From NCBI GenBank assembly GCA_016794985.1, contig JAEUIQ010000085.1, positions 1 through 50,312 of the forward strand: 50,312 nt of DNA, in the 5' to 3' direction. Each line of letters starts with the position of its first letter. Positions within the stretch are counted from its first letter, which is position 1. Source of the stretch: Planctomycetaceae bacterium. Its GTDB lineage: Bacteria; Planctomycetota; Planctomycetia; Pirellulales; Pirellulaceae. The notes under the pieces are model-generated. The model had not been told where the DNA came from and ran no database searches. It worked only from the letters and a program-made list of their open reading frames with translations. Positions 6,840 through 15,715 of the stretch are shown here, piece after piece. The translations under genes were made by a program, and so were the position numbers.

Positions 6840-8030
6840 ATGAACACCAGCCACCGTACTCGTATCTTGATGACTATCGCCCTGGCGCTCGTGTCGAGCC
6901 CGTTCGTTGCCTACGGTCAGAATCGCGTTAAGGATGTTTGCACAGTGAAGGGGCAAGAAAGAAACATCCTCCGCGGGGTTGGTGTCGTGGTTGGTTTGCA
7001 GGGAACAGGCGATCAAAACCCGGCCACGACCGGGGCGGGGTTGGCAGAAGCGTTGAGCAAGAGTGGTTACGAGATTCCCCGCGGAGCGTCTGGTCAAGCA
7101 CTTACTGAAATCTTCAAGGCAGACAAGAATGCGACGCTGGTGATCGTCACGGCTGAAGTTCCACCTGCGGGGGCAAGGCAGGGCTCACTAATCCGGTGCC
7201 AAGTTCACGCCTGGAATAGCACTTCAAGTCTGGCCGGGGGAACGCTGTTGGAAACTTCTTTGACCGGTGGTCCCGCCATCATGTCGAATCGCGACAACAG
7301 TCGCGCCGCTGCATTGCCCACCCTTGCAATTGCCTCCGGCAGAATTCGCTTGGAAGGAACCGACACCGTTACCGGAATCATCGACAATGGCTGTCAGTTG
7401 ACGGTTGACTTTCGCAATGAGTTTTTCGAAGAGGTGGACGAAGTCGTTGGCGATGTCGATCTATACAGTAGCAATCCGGCTCCTCCGGGCACTCGGAGGA
7501 AAGTGCGGTATTTGAATTTGGTGGTGAAGCAGGCGCACGCAGAGTTTTCGATTGCCGATCGTATCGCACAACAGATTAACGACGAATTGGTGCGCGGCGA
7601 ATTCTCGGGCGTCGGCGAACAAGCACCCGTCTTGGCTTACGCGATCGACTCGGTCAATATTCGAGTTCGCTTTCCCAGCAGTTACTACGACGACCCTGTC
7701 ATGTTCGCTCGGCAAATCCTGGAGGAAACGCCGGTGGTGCTCAATGCCAAGAACACCAAAATCGTGTTGAATCGACGCACGGGCGTGATCACGGTCGGCG
7801 AAGACGTCTATTTTTCGCCAGTCGCGATTACCAGCGGAGACTTCAAAGTCGATATCGCTCCATTTCGCGAACTCTCGCTAGAAGACAACCAAGGCTTGGG
7901 CAACGCCATGAAGTTAAAGCGACTGACGCAAGCGCTGAACGATTTGCAAGCCCCGCCTTCGACGATCATCGACATCATCACCCACCTGGAAATGGGTGGG
8001 CATTTGTACGGTCAAGTCATCGAACAATAA
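6840..8030 (+). CDS. flgI: Flagellar P-ring protein FlgI
   Basis: About 396 residues from the ATG at 6840; an in-frame TTG at 6825 has no better ribosome-binding site, while GGGAAAG precedes the ATG. The signal peptide is TRILMTIALALVSSPFVAYG, cleaved near YGQ. The start of the mature protein, RVKDVCTVKGQERNILRGVG then VVGLQGTGD, is the hallmark of FlgI. Further matches are ATLVIVTAEVPPAGARQGSL, VLNRRTGVITVGEDV and the C-terminal LTQALNDLQAPPSTIIDIIT. It forms the periplasmic P ring with FlgA as chaperone. It is slightly longer than the usual 350-370 residues. Confidence 0.95.
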   Translation: MNTSHRTRILMTIALALVSSPFVAYGQNRVKDVCTVKGQERNILRGVGVVVGLQGTGDQNPATTGAGLAEALSKSGYEIPRGASGQALTEIFKADKNATLVIVTAEVPPAGARQGSLIRCQVHAWNSTSSLAGGTLLETSLTGGPAIMSNRDNSRAAALPTLAIASGRIRLEGTDTVTGIIDNGCQLTVDFRNEFFEEVDEVVGDVDLYSSNPAPPGTRRKVRYLNLVVKQAHAEFSIADRIAQQINDELVRGEFSGVGEQAPVLAYAIDSVNIRVRFPSSYYDDPVMFARQILEETPVVLNAKNTKIVLNRRTGVITVGEDVYFSPVAITSGDFKVDIAPFRELSLEDNQGLGNAMKLKRLTQALNDLQAPPSTIIDIITHLEMGGHLYGQVIEQ

Positions 8031-8065
8031 TCGTCCAGAGCGAAGAAGTGAAGGAGAATCGCCAC

Positions 8066-8635
8066 ATGAATACCAACTCTTGGATTCCGAATCGAGCCAC
8101 CGCGATGCCCGTCCAGTATCTCGCCTCGCTAAATGAACTTTCAGCCATGTCGCCCGCCGCTCCCGGTGGATCCGCTCCGGCCGACCCCGTCTTCCTAAAC
8201 CGATTGAAGATGTCGGCCGCTGGTCAGTTGACGCTCCCGACTCCCGGTGGGGCACTAGACACGCCGTCGCCTGCGACCGCTTCCGACAACCAAGCGAGCG
8301 CGGTTGGGAAGGGTTTGTGGGAAAGTCTGCGGGGGCTCGGCCCGGTCGGCCTCAAACTAGAACAGCGGCCATCGGCCTTTGAGGTGGACAGCGAAAAGGT
8401 GGCTGAGGAGCAACTTCAATCGCGACCCGAGTCGGCGAAACAAGCCATGCAACAGTTCGTTGGTGAAACTTTTTATGGAATGTTGATGAAACAAATGCGG
8501 AATACCGTGGTGCAGTCCGATCTCTACGGTAACAGCAGCGCGAAGCGGATGTTCGAAAGCCAATTGGACCAAACTTTGGTTCAAGAACTGGCGACCAACC
8601 ACAGCGAGTTTCTAAGTCGCCCGATTCGCATCTGA
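8066..8635 (+). CDS. flgJ: Rod-binding protein, FlgJ N-terminal domain type
   Basis: 189 residues from the ATG at 8066, chosen because AAGGAG at 8051-8056 stands 9 bp ahead; the frame also opens at a GTG at 8048, which overlaps that site. The first 110 residues are Pro/Ala/Ser-rich and probably disordered. Residues of about 125-180 (QFVGETFYGMLMKQMRN ... GNSSAKRMFESQLDQTLV) match the rod-binding domain of FlgJ. The muramidase domain of enterobacterial FlgJ is absent, as in many phyla, so another enzyme must open the peptidoglycan. It is placed directly after flgI in the operon. Confidence 0.85.
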   Translation: MNTNSWIPNRATAMPVQYLASLNELSAMSPAAPGGSAPADPVFLNRLKMSAAGQLTLPTPGGALDTPSPATASDNQASAVGKGLWESLRGLGPVGLKLEQRPSAFEVDSEKVAEEQLQSRPESAKQAMQQFVGETFYGMLMKQMRNTVVQSDLYGNSSAKRMFESQLDQTLVQELATNHSEFLSRPIRI

Positions 8636-8724
8636 GCCCAACGCGATGGCCGGGCAACCAGCTTTTCTAGACGCCTCCCTCCCACTGTCGACTTGAAGAT
8701 TCCTCTGCCGAGAAAGTTCGTAAC

Positions 8725-9240
8725 ATGATTCAGCAATCCTCCGCCGGGCAACGAATGGGCCACGACGATTGGGAAACGGCACTGACGGGATTGTTGGACG
8801 ACCTGCTTCAGACTCAACAAGCGATGCTGGAGATTTTGGACCAAAAGCGAAACGCCATGGTCCGACGCGATTTGGAAAAGATCCGCGAACTTCAGCCGCG
8901 TGAAGACCAACTGTGCCAGCAACTGACGGCCTGCCAAGAACGACGCAACGAGTTGCTAGCAATGGCACGAGTGGCCCAATTGCCGGATGGCAACTTGGAC
9001 CAACTCAGTCGCTCGCTACCGTTGACCAACGATTCTGGTGTTCGGGAGAAGTTGTCAAATGCCTCTCATCGCGCCAGATTGCTTAAGCATCAAAGTTTGA
9101 CTAATTGGATTATTGCGCAAAGGAACCTGTTACATATTTCCCAATTGTTAGAAAACATCACAACCGGTGGCAGAATCGCGCCGACTTATGGAAAGTCCGC
9201 GCGAGTGACAGGCGGCTTTATGCTGGACCAAGAAGCCTAG
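8725..9240 (+). CDS. flgN: Flagellar export chaperone FlgN-like
   Basis: A protein of 171 residues, almost entirely alpha-helical and coiled-coil prone: the N-terminal half (LLDDLLQTQQAMLEILDQKR) and the second helix (LKHQSLTNWIIAQRNLLHIS) match the FlgN general pattern. FlgN holds FlgK and FlgL unfolded in the cytoplasm before export. Here flgK follows directly and flgL after it, which is strong context because sequence conservation is weak. The tail near GGRIAPTYGKSARVTGGFM is the segment that often ends FlgN proteins with a tyrosine-containing motif. AGAAAG precedes the ATG. Confidence 0.82.
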   Translation: MIQQSSAGQRMGHDDWETALTGLLDDLLQTQQAMLEILDQKRNAMVRRDLEKIRELQPREDQLCQQLTACQERRNELLAMARVAQLPDGNLDQLSRSLPLTNDSGVREKLSNASHRARLLKHQSLTNWIIAQRNLLHISQLLENITTGGRIAPTYGKSARVTGGFMLDQEA

Positions 9241-9287
9241 AGGGACCAAGCTAACCGAGCAGCCTGGATCGCGCATTTCCGCATGGA

Positions 9288-10997
9288 ATGGGTGCGATGA
9301 GTCTATTTGGTGCCATCAATAGCTCGATTTCGGGTTTGAATACAGCCACTCTTGGTTTGCAAGTTGTTTCGAACAACATTGCCAATGCCAACACGCCCGG
9401 CTTCTCGACACAGACCTTGGACCAAGTGACGGCGATGGCCGTGCGACGCGGCAATTTCGTTGTAGGGACGGGCGTCAAGGTTGCCGGGATCTCGCAAACG
9501 GGTAACCGCATGCTGGAGGGGCAACTTCGTGAAGCGATTAGCGACGCTGATAGTTCGCAAGTGCAAAGCAGCATCTATCAACAATTGGAAGCCGTGATTG
9601 GCGAATTGGGCGACAACGACATTTCCACCTACCTCAGTCGCTTCTTCAACTCGTTGCAGGAAGTTGCGCAGAAGCCCGAATCGCAACCGGTGCGGGCGTT
9701 TGCCATCCAGCAGGGTAAGGCGCTGACGGAAAAATTGAACTTCACACATTCACGTGCTGTGGAACTGCATGATCAAGTCAATGCTCAGATTCAAGGCAGC
9801 GTGGATCGGGTGAATCAATTGTTGGACGAGATTTCAACACTAAATCTGCGAGTCGTCGCTGCCCAAGGCGGCACCGGCGGTCCCGGAGTGGCCAACAATT
9901 TGATCGACTCGCGACGCACCGCACTTCGGGAGCTGGGTAGTTTGATCGACATTCGCGTTGTGGATACCGAGGGAGGCGCGATCAACATCAGCACGACGGG
10001 TGGTAGCTCGTTGCTATTGAATGGCAACGCCAACCGGATCCGCATGACTTACACCGACGACGCAAGTGGGTATCGACGGGCTGAAATCGAGTTTGCCGAT
10101 GGCGAATCCCCGGTGGCCATTTCGGGCGGGCGAATGGCGGGACTGCAAATCGCCCGCGATTATATTGCCAACGATTTTTTGAGTGAAATGGACAAGTTCG
10201 CAAACAACTTGGTCTATGAATTCAACAAGTTGCACTCTAGTGGCCAGGGTTTGTCTGCTTTGACATCAGCTTCTGCCGAACACCGCACGAACGATCCGCA
10301 AGCGGCCTTGGATAAGGCAGGACTGCCATTCAAGCCGAGCAACGGCAGCCTGAAAGTGCATGTCCGCGACAAGACCACCGGGCAAGTGAAAACCACCGAC
10401 ATCTTGATCAAGTTGGGTGGCAGTCAAAACACCACGATGCAGAGCTTCACGGAAGAGTTGGATGGCATCACAGGCCTCAAAGCCGTGATCGACAATCAAG
10501 GCCTACTGCAGTTAACCACCGATGATCCAAACGCCGAGTTTTATTTCTCGGACGACACCAGCGGGGCTTTGGCGGCGTTGGGGATCAACAGCTTTTTTAC
10601 GGGCTCAAAGTTGGGCAACCTGGGAGTGTCTGCCGCGATTCAAAAAACACCGGGCCAGCTTTCTACTTCGGCCGGAGGTATTGGTCGCGACACCCAAACG
10701 GTGTTGAAGCTCGCGGGATTGGAAAAACAAGCGCTGCCGAACTTGAGTGGGCGGTCGATTCGGAGTCAGTACGAACTGAGCGTGGGCGATGTCGCTCAGC
10801 GCTCCAGCACGGCCAAGAGTCTGGCTGATGCCTTTTCCCAATATGCGGCTACTTTGGAATCCGAATCGTTGAGCCAAACCGGCGTCAACTTGGATGAAGA
10901 GGCCGCCAAAATGTTGCAATATCAGCGTGCCTATCAAGCCTCGGCACGCGTGATACAAACGGCCAACGAGATCTTTGACGTGATGATGCAGCTGTAA
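9288..10997 (+). CDS. flgK: Flagellar hook-associated protein 1 FlgK
   Basis: 569 residues from 9288, or 566 from the ATG at 9297 (MSLFGAINSSISGLNTATLG), which matches the usual FlgK start better. The N-terminal domain carries NIANANTPGFS near residue 30; residues 130-260 are the coiled-coil region of the D1 domain (INQ/VNQLLDEISTLN). The middle contains KVHVRDKTTGQVKTTDILIK, the type of beta module also seen repeatedly in FlgL. The C-terminal helix ends YQRAYQASARVIQTANEIFD, typical of FlgK. It forms the first hook-filament junction ring. The gene ends 5 bp before flgL. Confidence 0.95.
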   Translation: MGAMSLFGAINSSISGLNTATLGLQVVSNNIANANTPGFSTQTLDQVTAMAVRRGNFVVGTGVKVAGISQTGNRMLEGQLREAISDADSSQVQSSIYQQLEAVIGELGDNDISTYLSRFFNSLQEVAQKPESQPVRAFAIQQGKALTEKLNFTHSRAVELHDQVNAQIQGSVDRVNQLLDEISTLNLRVVAAQGGTGGPGVANNLIDSRRTALRELGSLIDIRVVDTEGGAINISTTGGSSLLLNGNANRIRMTYTDDASGYRRAEIEFADGESPVAISGGRMAGLQIARDYIANDFLSEMDKFANNLVYEFNKLHSSGQGLSALTSASAEHRTNDPQAALDKAGLPFKPSNGSLKVHVRDKTTGQVKTTDILIKLGGSQNTTMQSFTEELDGITGLKAVIDNQGLLQLTTDDPNAEFYFSDDTSGALAALGINSFFTGSKLGNLGVSAAIQKTPGQLSTSAGGIGRDTQTVLKLAGLEKQALPNLSGRSIRSQYELSVGDVAQRSSTAKSLADAFSQYAATLESESLSQTGVNLDEEAAKMLQYQRAYQASARVIQTANEIFDVMMQL

Positions 10998-11002
10998 AAC
11001 AC

Positions 11003-14000
11003 ATGTCGCTATTCTTTCCCGTCTATAATCGTGCCAGTGATTCACTCAACCACGCCCGGTTGACCGCTTCTCTTCAAGCGAACCAAGCGCGATTGCATGA
11101 ACTGCAACAACAAATCGCGACCGGCCGTCGTATCACTCGCTTGAGTCAAGACCCTTCCTCCGGTATCCGGGCAATGGGTTACCAAGCATCGATCGAACAC
11201 ACAACGCAGTACGCACGCAATCTGCAAGCCAATCAGTCATTCTTGGCGGCGACCGACACTCAACTGCGGAACGGCAATAATATTTTGACGCAACTACGAG
11301 GCGAGATCGTAACTTGGTCCTCCGGGACGCTCAACGAAGCCGATCGGCAAAGCGCTATCCAAAAGTTGCACAGCTACAAAGATCAACTGCTGGCAATTAC
11401 CAATACCCAATATCAAGGTCGATATTTGTTTGCCGGTGCCGACACGCAGCAACAGCCTTTCGTGACTCAAGAAGGTCAGATCTTCTTTCGCGGCAATGAC
11501 GGTCAATTGAAAGTCCCGACGACGGCGGACATCCTGGTTCAAAACAATATTTCGGCCCAGGTCGCGTTTGGCGGGCAATCTCGAGTGGTTCAAGGTGTTC
11601 CGAATCTGCAATCGCAACTGACAGCCGAGACGCGACTCAGTGATCTGCATTTGGGAAGTGGAGTGCAGTTGGGCAGTCTGCAGGTTTCAGATGGCTATCA
11701 ATCCTCGGTGATTGACTTGACTTCGGCGGAAACGATCGGTGATGTTATTCGCTTGATGGAGACCAATCCACCCGGCAATCGGCATTTGAAAGTGGAGATC
11801 AAAGGCGATCGGTTGGAAGTTCGCTTCTCGGATGCGGGACCTGACTTGTTGGTCGTGCAAGAAGCCAACGGAGGCAACATTGCCTCGGACTTGGGAATCC
11901 GAACGGGCTTGGCTCAAACGGAAGCCAAGCATATTGTCGGGATTTCGCTGCGACCGCAAATTACAGCCACAACACCGCTAAGCCGGCTTTCGGGAACACC
12001 AGCGGTGGCCTACCTGGCGAGCCCGGGTGACAACAACGACATTGTGCTGCGATCCCGACAAGTCGGATCGGCTGAGAACGGCTTGCGGATTCAGTACGTG
12101 GATAGCTCGTTGCTGCAAGCGGGTCCGGGAGTCATTCAAGGCAGCGAAGAAGTTTTTGTCGAAACCAACCCGCGAGCCGCGCGCGCAGGTTTGGCTTTCA
12201 GCGGAACGGGCAACGACCTCCAATTGACCGCCAGTCAGCCGGGTAGCCAACTGAACCAGGTCGAGATCGAAATCTATTCCGCAGGGGCGATCGGCGACAG
12301 TGCGTTGGTCACATTCAATCCCAGCGACAAACGTTTGCGGATTGGGATCGATAGCGGTGATTTGACCTCCGCGCAAGCGATTATCAACGCCATCAACGCC
12401 GAAGGGACCTTCACAGCGGCTGGCGATGCTTCCGACCCCAGCAACGGGGCCTTCAATCCTGCGGCCACGATTTCTACTGCGGATGTTGGTGTGACCACAG
12501 GCAACACCGGAAACAGTGGCGGAGATGCCAACACCGTTTTCATTCATGTTCATCCTGAACTAAGCAATGGCTATCATGTCTACGAAGCGATCAAGAAGAA
12601 CGCGGTCTTGAATGAACGTTTCGAGATCGAACTGGATCCGACCGATGGACCCGTAAAAGGCACGCCCGGGCGAGCGATCATCGATGCCACGGCGACCGCG
12701 ATTACGAGTGGCGGTTCCGGCGAGATCATCGACTTGAGTTCCGGCTTCGAAATCACTGTCGGACAAGTCACGAAACACGTTTCGCTTACAGGTGCCGAAA
12801 CGGTGGAGGACTTGATCAACGCGGTCCAGGCGACGAACTTGGGTGCTTACGCTCAGATCAACGAACAACGCAACGGTTTGGTATTGGGGATTCGACAGGC
12901 GGGGGTGACATTCTCGATCGGGGAAAGCGGTGGCACGACCGCCACTCAACTGGGTCTGCGGACCATGAGCCGTGACACGCAGTTGAGCGATTTGAATTTC
13001 GGTCGTGGTGTCTCGTCGCAACCGGGGACGGATTTTACGATCACTCGGCGCGACGGCACTTCTTTTGCTGTGGATGTTTCGTCCACCAAGACCATTGGTG
13101 ATGTGCTGGACCGCATCAATAACCATCCCGACAATCAAAGTCTGGCCAATCAAGTGATTGCTCGTTTGGCGACGACAGGTAACGGGATCGAAATCACGCA
13201 AGACAACCCGACCGGGTCGGGACTACTTTCCGTGCGGCGTCAGTTTGGCAGTCGCGCCGCGCAGGACTTGGGACTGGTGCCGTTGGGGCAGGATGTTGGT
13301 TATCCTTCGGCGTCGAACGCCAGTGCCGCATCGTTGGAGGTTCTCTATCCCGACTTGTCTGGCCAACATCGTTCGTTTTCTGTTCGCGCTAATGTGCCGG
13401 GCGATCAGTACAACAATGTCGAAGTGGAGATCGTCAGCGGAGCCACAGGCGACAACGCGGTGGCCACGTACAATGGAACGCTGGGGCGAATCACTGTTCA
13501 AGTTGACCCCGGCGCTACGCGAACGTCGACGTTGGTGGCCGCAATCAATCAGACCGGGATTTTTCGCGCTCAATTGGTGACGAATCCCGATGGTTCGCAC
13601 AACAATGGCTTGGGGTTGGTATCACAATTGGGTGCTGTCGGCGTGCTGAGTGGCGGTAGCGCGCAACCCTCGGCGGTCGCCTCGAATGCAGTCGTTCGCC
13701 CCGTTGCTCCGAATCAGTTGAATACTGCTTTGACAATCACGGCCGAACAACCTGGAACAGGCATGGATGGATACGCCATCGTTTTCCAAACCGGCGCGGT
13801 CGGCGATGTGGCGACCGCTTCGGTCAACACGAGCCTTCGGCAATTGGTCGTGACCATCGATCCGTCCGCCACCACCGCAGCCACCATTCGTGACGCGATC
13901 AACACCGAAGGCACGTTTTCAGCAGCGCTAAATACCGACGTGGATCCCAGCAACAACGGCTCTGGGGTTTTTGCGCAGGTGGGCACCTTAGGCGTGACAA

Positions 14001-14392
14001 CGGGCGGGGCACCGGAAGTCTTGCGTGGTGCGGATATCAATCGACAAGAGAACCACAACATTTTCAATACTATCGAGCGAATGATCGCGGCTCTTGGCGC
14101 ACCCAACGCGGCTGGGTCGATCGAATTGCAACACAGCGCGAAGTTGCTTGAGATCGATATCGATCGACTGTCTCAAGCGATGGCCGAAGTTGGGTCACGG
14201 CATCAATACAATGACTTCTTGGTCGAGCAAAACGAAACGTTGCTGATTGATCTCAAGGGCAATCTATCCCAAGAGGTCGAAGTGGATATGGTCGAAGCGG
14301 TGTCGAAACTAACCGCGCAACAAGCCACCGTGGAGGCGTCACTCAAGATGATTGCCCAAACTTTCCGCGTCAGTCTGCTGGATTACATTTAA
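11003..14392 (+). CDS. flgL: Giant flagellar hook-filament junction protein FlgL
   Basis: 1129 residues, roughly three times a usual FlgL (about 300-400). Residues 1-150 are a normal flagellin-type N-terminus (LQANQARLHELQQQIATGRR, SQDPSSGIRAMGYQ, YLFAGADTQQQPF). The last 90 residues are the matching C-terminal helices (LDYI end). Between them lie repeated beta modules. Hook-IN-like units (LSDLxxGxGV ... TIGDVI) occur near 212-295, 570-655 and 660-760. A second unit type (GDSALVTFNPSDKRLRIGID and relatives) occurs near 402-500, 796-895 and 910-1005. The inserts would project outward from the filament base. It is the last gene of the operon, 16 bp from a convergent gene. Confidence 0.93.
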   Translation: MSLFFPVYNRASDSLNHARLTASLQANQARLHELQQQIATGRRITRLSQDPSSGIRAMGYQASIEHTTQYARNLQANQSFLAATDTQLRNGNNILTQLRGEIVTWSSGTLNEADRQSAIQKLHSYKDQLLAITNTQYQGRYLFAGADTQQQPFVTQEGQIFFRGNDGQLKVPTTADILVQNNISAQVAFGGQSRVVQGVPNLQSQLTAETRLSDLHLGSGVQLGSLQVSDGYQSSVIDLTSAETIGDVIRLMETNPPGNRHLKVEIKGDRLEVRFSDAGPDLLVVQEANGGNIASDLGIRTGLAQTEAKHIVGISLRPQITATTPLSRLSGTPAVAYLASPGDNNDIVLRSRQVGSAENGLRIQYVDSSLLQAGPGVIQGSEEVFVETNPRAARAGLAFSGTGNDLQLTASQPGSQLNQVEIEIYSAGAIGDSALVTFNPSDKRLRIGIDSGDLTSAQAIINAINAEGTFTAAGDASDPSNGAFNPAATISTADVGVTTGNTGNSGGDANTVFIHVHPELSNGYHVYEAIKKNAVLNERFEIELDPTDGPVKGTPGRAIIDATATAITSGGSGEIIDLSSGFEITVGQVTKHVSLTGAETVEDLINAVQATNLGAYAQINEQRNGLVLGIRQAGVTFSIGESGGTTATQLGLRTMSRDTQLSDLNFGRGVSSQPGTDFTITRRDGTSFAVDVSSTKTIGDVLDRINNHPDNQSLANQVIARLATTGNGIEITQDNPTGSGLLSVRRQFGSRAAQDLGLVPLGQDVGYPSASNASAASLEVLYPDLSGQHRSFSVRANVPGDQYNNVEVEIVSGATGDNAVATYNGTLGRITVQVDPGATRTSTLVAAINQTGIFRAQLVTNPDGSHNNGLGLVSQLGAVGVLSGGSAQPSAVASNAVVRPVAPNQLNTALTITAEQPGTGMDGYAIVFQTGAVGDVATASVNTSLRQLVVTIDPSATTAATIRDAINTEGTFSAALNTDVDPSNNGSGVFAQVGTLGVTTGGAPEVLRGADINRQENHNIFNTIERMIAALGAPNAAGSIELQHSAKLLEIDIDRLSQAMAEVGSRHQYNDFLVEQNETLLIDLKGNLSQEVEVDMVEAVSKLTAQQATVEASLKMIAQTFRVSLLDYI

Positions 14393-14407
14393 TTCGATTC
14401 GGCAGAC

Positions 14408-15685
14408 TCAGGTTCGAATCAGCTGCAAAATATAATCTTTGAAGTCTGTCATGCGGTGAGGCGCTTCGGGTCCGATGATCAATGGTCCGGCGGAGGGGGC
14501 GGGTTGCAAGCCATGGCTGCCGCGTACCAAGGTGGCATCCAGAGGAATAACATCCATCCGATAGCGAAAGCCCAACTTCTTTTGCAACAGGCGCCAAGCG
14601 GCTCGGGTTTTTGAAGTGCAGAACAGCTCACAGGGGTCGTACCCAGGTTTGCGATGGATGTCGACGGTTCGCGCAAAATCAGGCGCGCGGCGATCGTTGA
14701 GCCAATAATAGTAAGCAAACCAGGCATCCGGTTCGGCCAATGCGATCCAATCTCCGCTGCGCGGATGATCCAATCCTAATTCGCCGGGCGCGACAACGTC
14801 GGCGACCCCTGGCAAGTCAAGCAATCGCTGTCGCACACTCGCTTTTTGTTCGGACCGAGCCACGTAAATATGCGCTACTTGGTGATCCACCACCGCCAAC
14901 GCGGTGCTGTCGAGTGGCAGAAGCATTTCTCCGAACGGCCCATCGCGAACTTCTAGCAGGCCTGCCTGCCGCAAGTATCGATTGATGAACACCGGTCGTT
15001 GCACGGGGACCAATCCATATTCCGAAATGACAATTACTTGGATTCCTTGTGCCTCGGCCTGGTCAATAATCCAACCGGCACAACGGTCCACCTCGACAAC
15101 GCGAGCCGGATCGATCGCAGAGCAACGTTGTCCGTCGTAATCCAAATGAGGAAGATAGACTAAAGTAAGCGTGGGCGATTTTTGCCGCAAAGTTTCCACG
15201 GCTGCTTTCGCAATCCACTCGGAGCAAGGGAGACCAGCATGAGGCCCCCAAAAAGTGAAGAAAGGAAACGCACCTAAACGACGCTCCAAATCGCATTCCG
15301 TGCGATCGATGATTCCAAAGACCTTCGAGCCATCACATCCATAATGAGGTTTGGGTGTGGCGAACCATTTCACTGCCGCCCCTTGATTGAACCACCAAAA
15401 CAACTTGGCGGTCTCGATGCCTTCGTACAGCTTGGGCCCAGAAATTAGATGATTGGATTGTTGCCAGAATCGCACTTCACCGGTGCTGCGCTCGTACCAG
15501 CCATTTCCCACAATGCCATGTTCTCTGGGCAACTTGCCCGTCAACAGCGTGGCCTGAGCCGTGCACGTGACCGCCGGCAATGGGCAGTTCCAAGAAACCG
15601 GCTCCCCCAAAGCCGCGAGGCGCGGCGCGTGTTGCAGCAACTCAGGCGTCAAGCCAACGACATTTAAGACGCAAACTTTGTTCAT
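14408..15685 (-). CDS. Alkaline-phosphatase-superfamily protein, EboF-like
   Basis: A protein of 425 residues of the type I phosphodiesterase/nucleotide pyrophosphatase branch of the alkaline phosphatase superfamily. The opening MNKVCVLNVVGLTPELL matches EboF proteins of ebo clusters as I know them. Residues 35-50 (PLPAVTCTAQATLLTG) hold the nucleophile Thr position and PREHGIVGNGWYER follows. Two metal-site segments are visible: LPHLDYDGQR and, further on, VISEYGLVPV, where most family members have a DHG motif. A later His is in VRGSHGLQP. No signal peptide, so cytoplasmic. The natural substrate is unknown. Its Ebo partner EboE is encoded 26 kb away at 41244. Confidence 0.8.
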   Translation of the reverse strand: MNKVCVLNVVGLTPELLQHAPRLAALGEPVSWNCPLPAVTCTAQATLLTGKLPREHGIVGNGWYERSTGEVRFWQQSNHLISGPKLYEGIETAKLFWWFNQGAAVKWFATPKPHYGCDGSKVFGIIDRTECDLERRLGAFPFFTFWGPHAGLPCSEWIAKAAVETLRQKSPTLTLVYLPHLDYDGQRCSAIDPARVVEVDRCAGWIIDQAEAQGIQVIVISEYGLVPVQRPVFINRYLRQAGLLEVRDGPFGEMLLPLDSTALAVVDHQVAHIYVARSEQKASVRQRLLDLPGVADVVAPGELGLDHPRSGDWIALAEPDAWFAYYYWLNDRRAPDFARTVDIHRKPGYDPCELFCTSKTRAAWRLLQKKLGFRYRMDVIPLDATLVRGSHGLQPAPSAGPLIIGPEAPHRMTDFKDYILQLIRT

Positions 15686-15715
15686 GGGCAGCGTCGTGGC
15701 TAGAATCCAGTTCGA

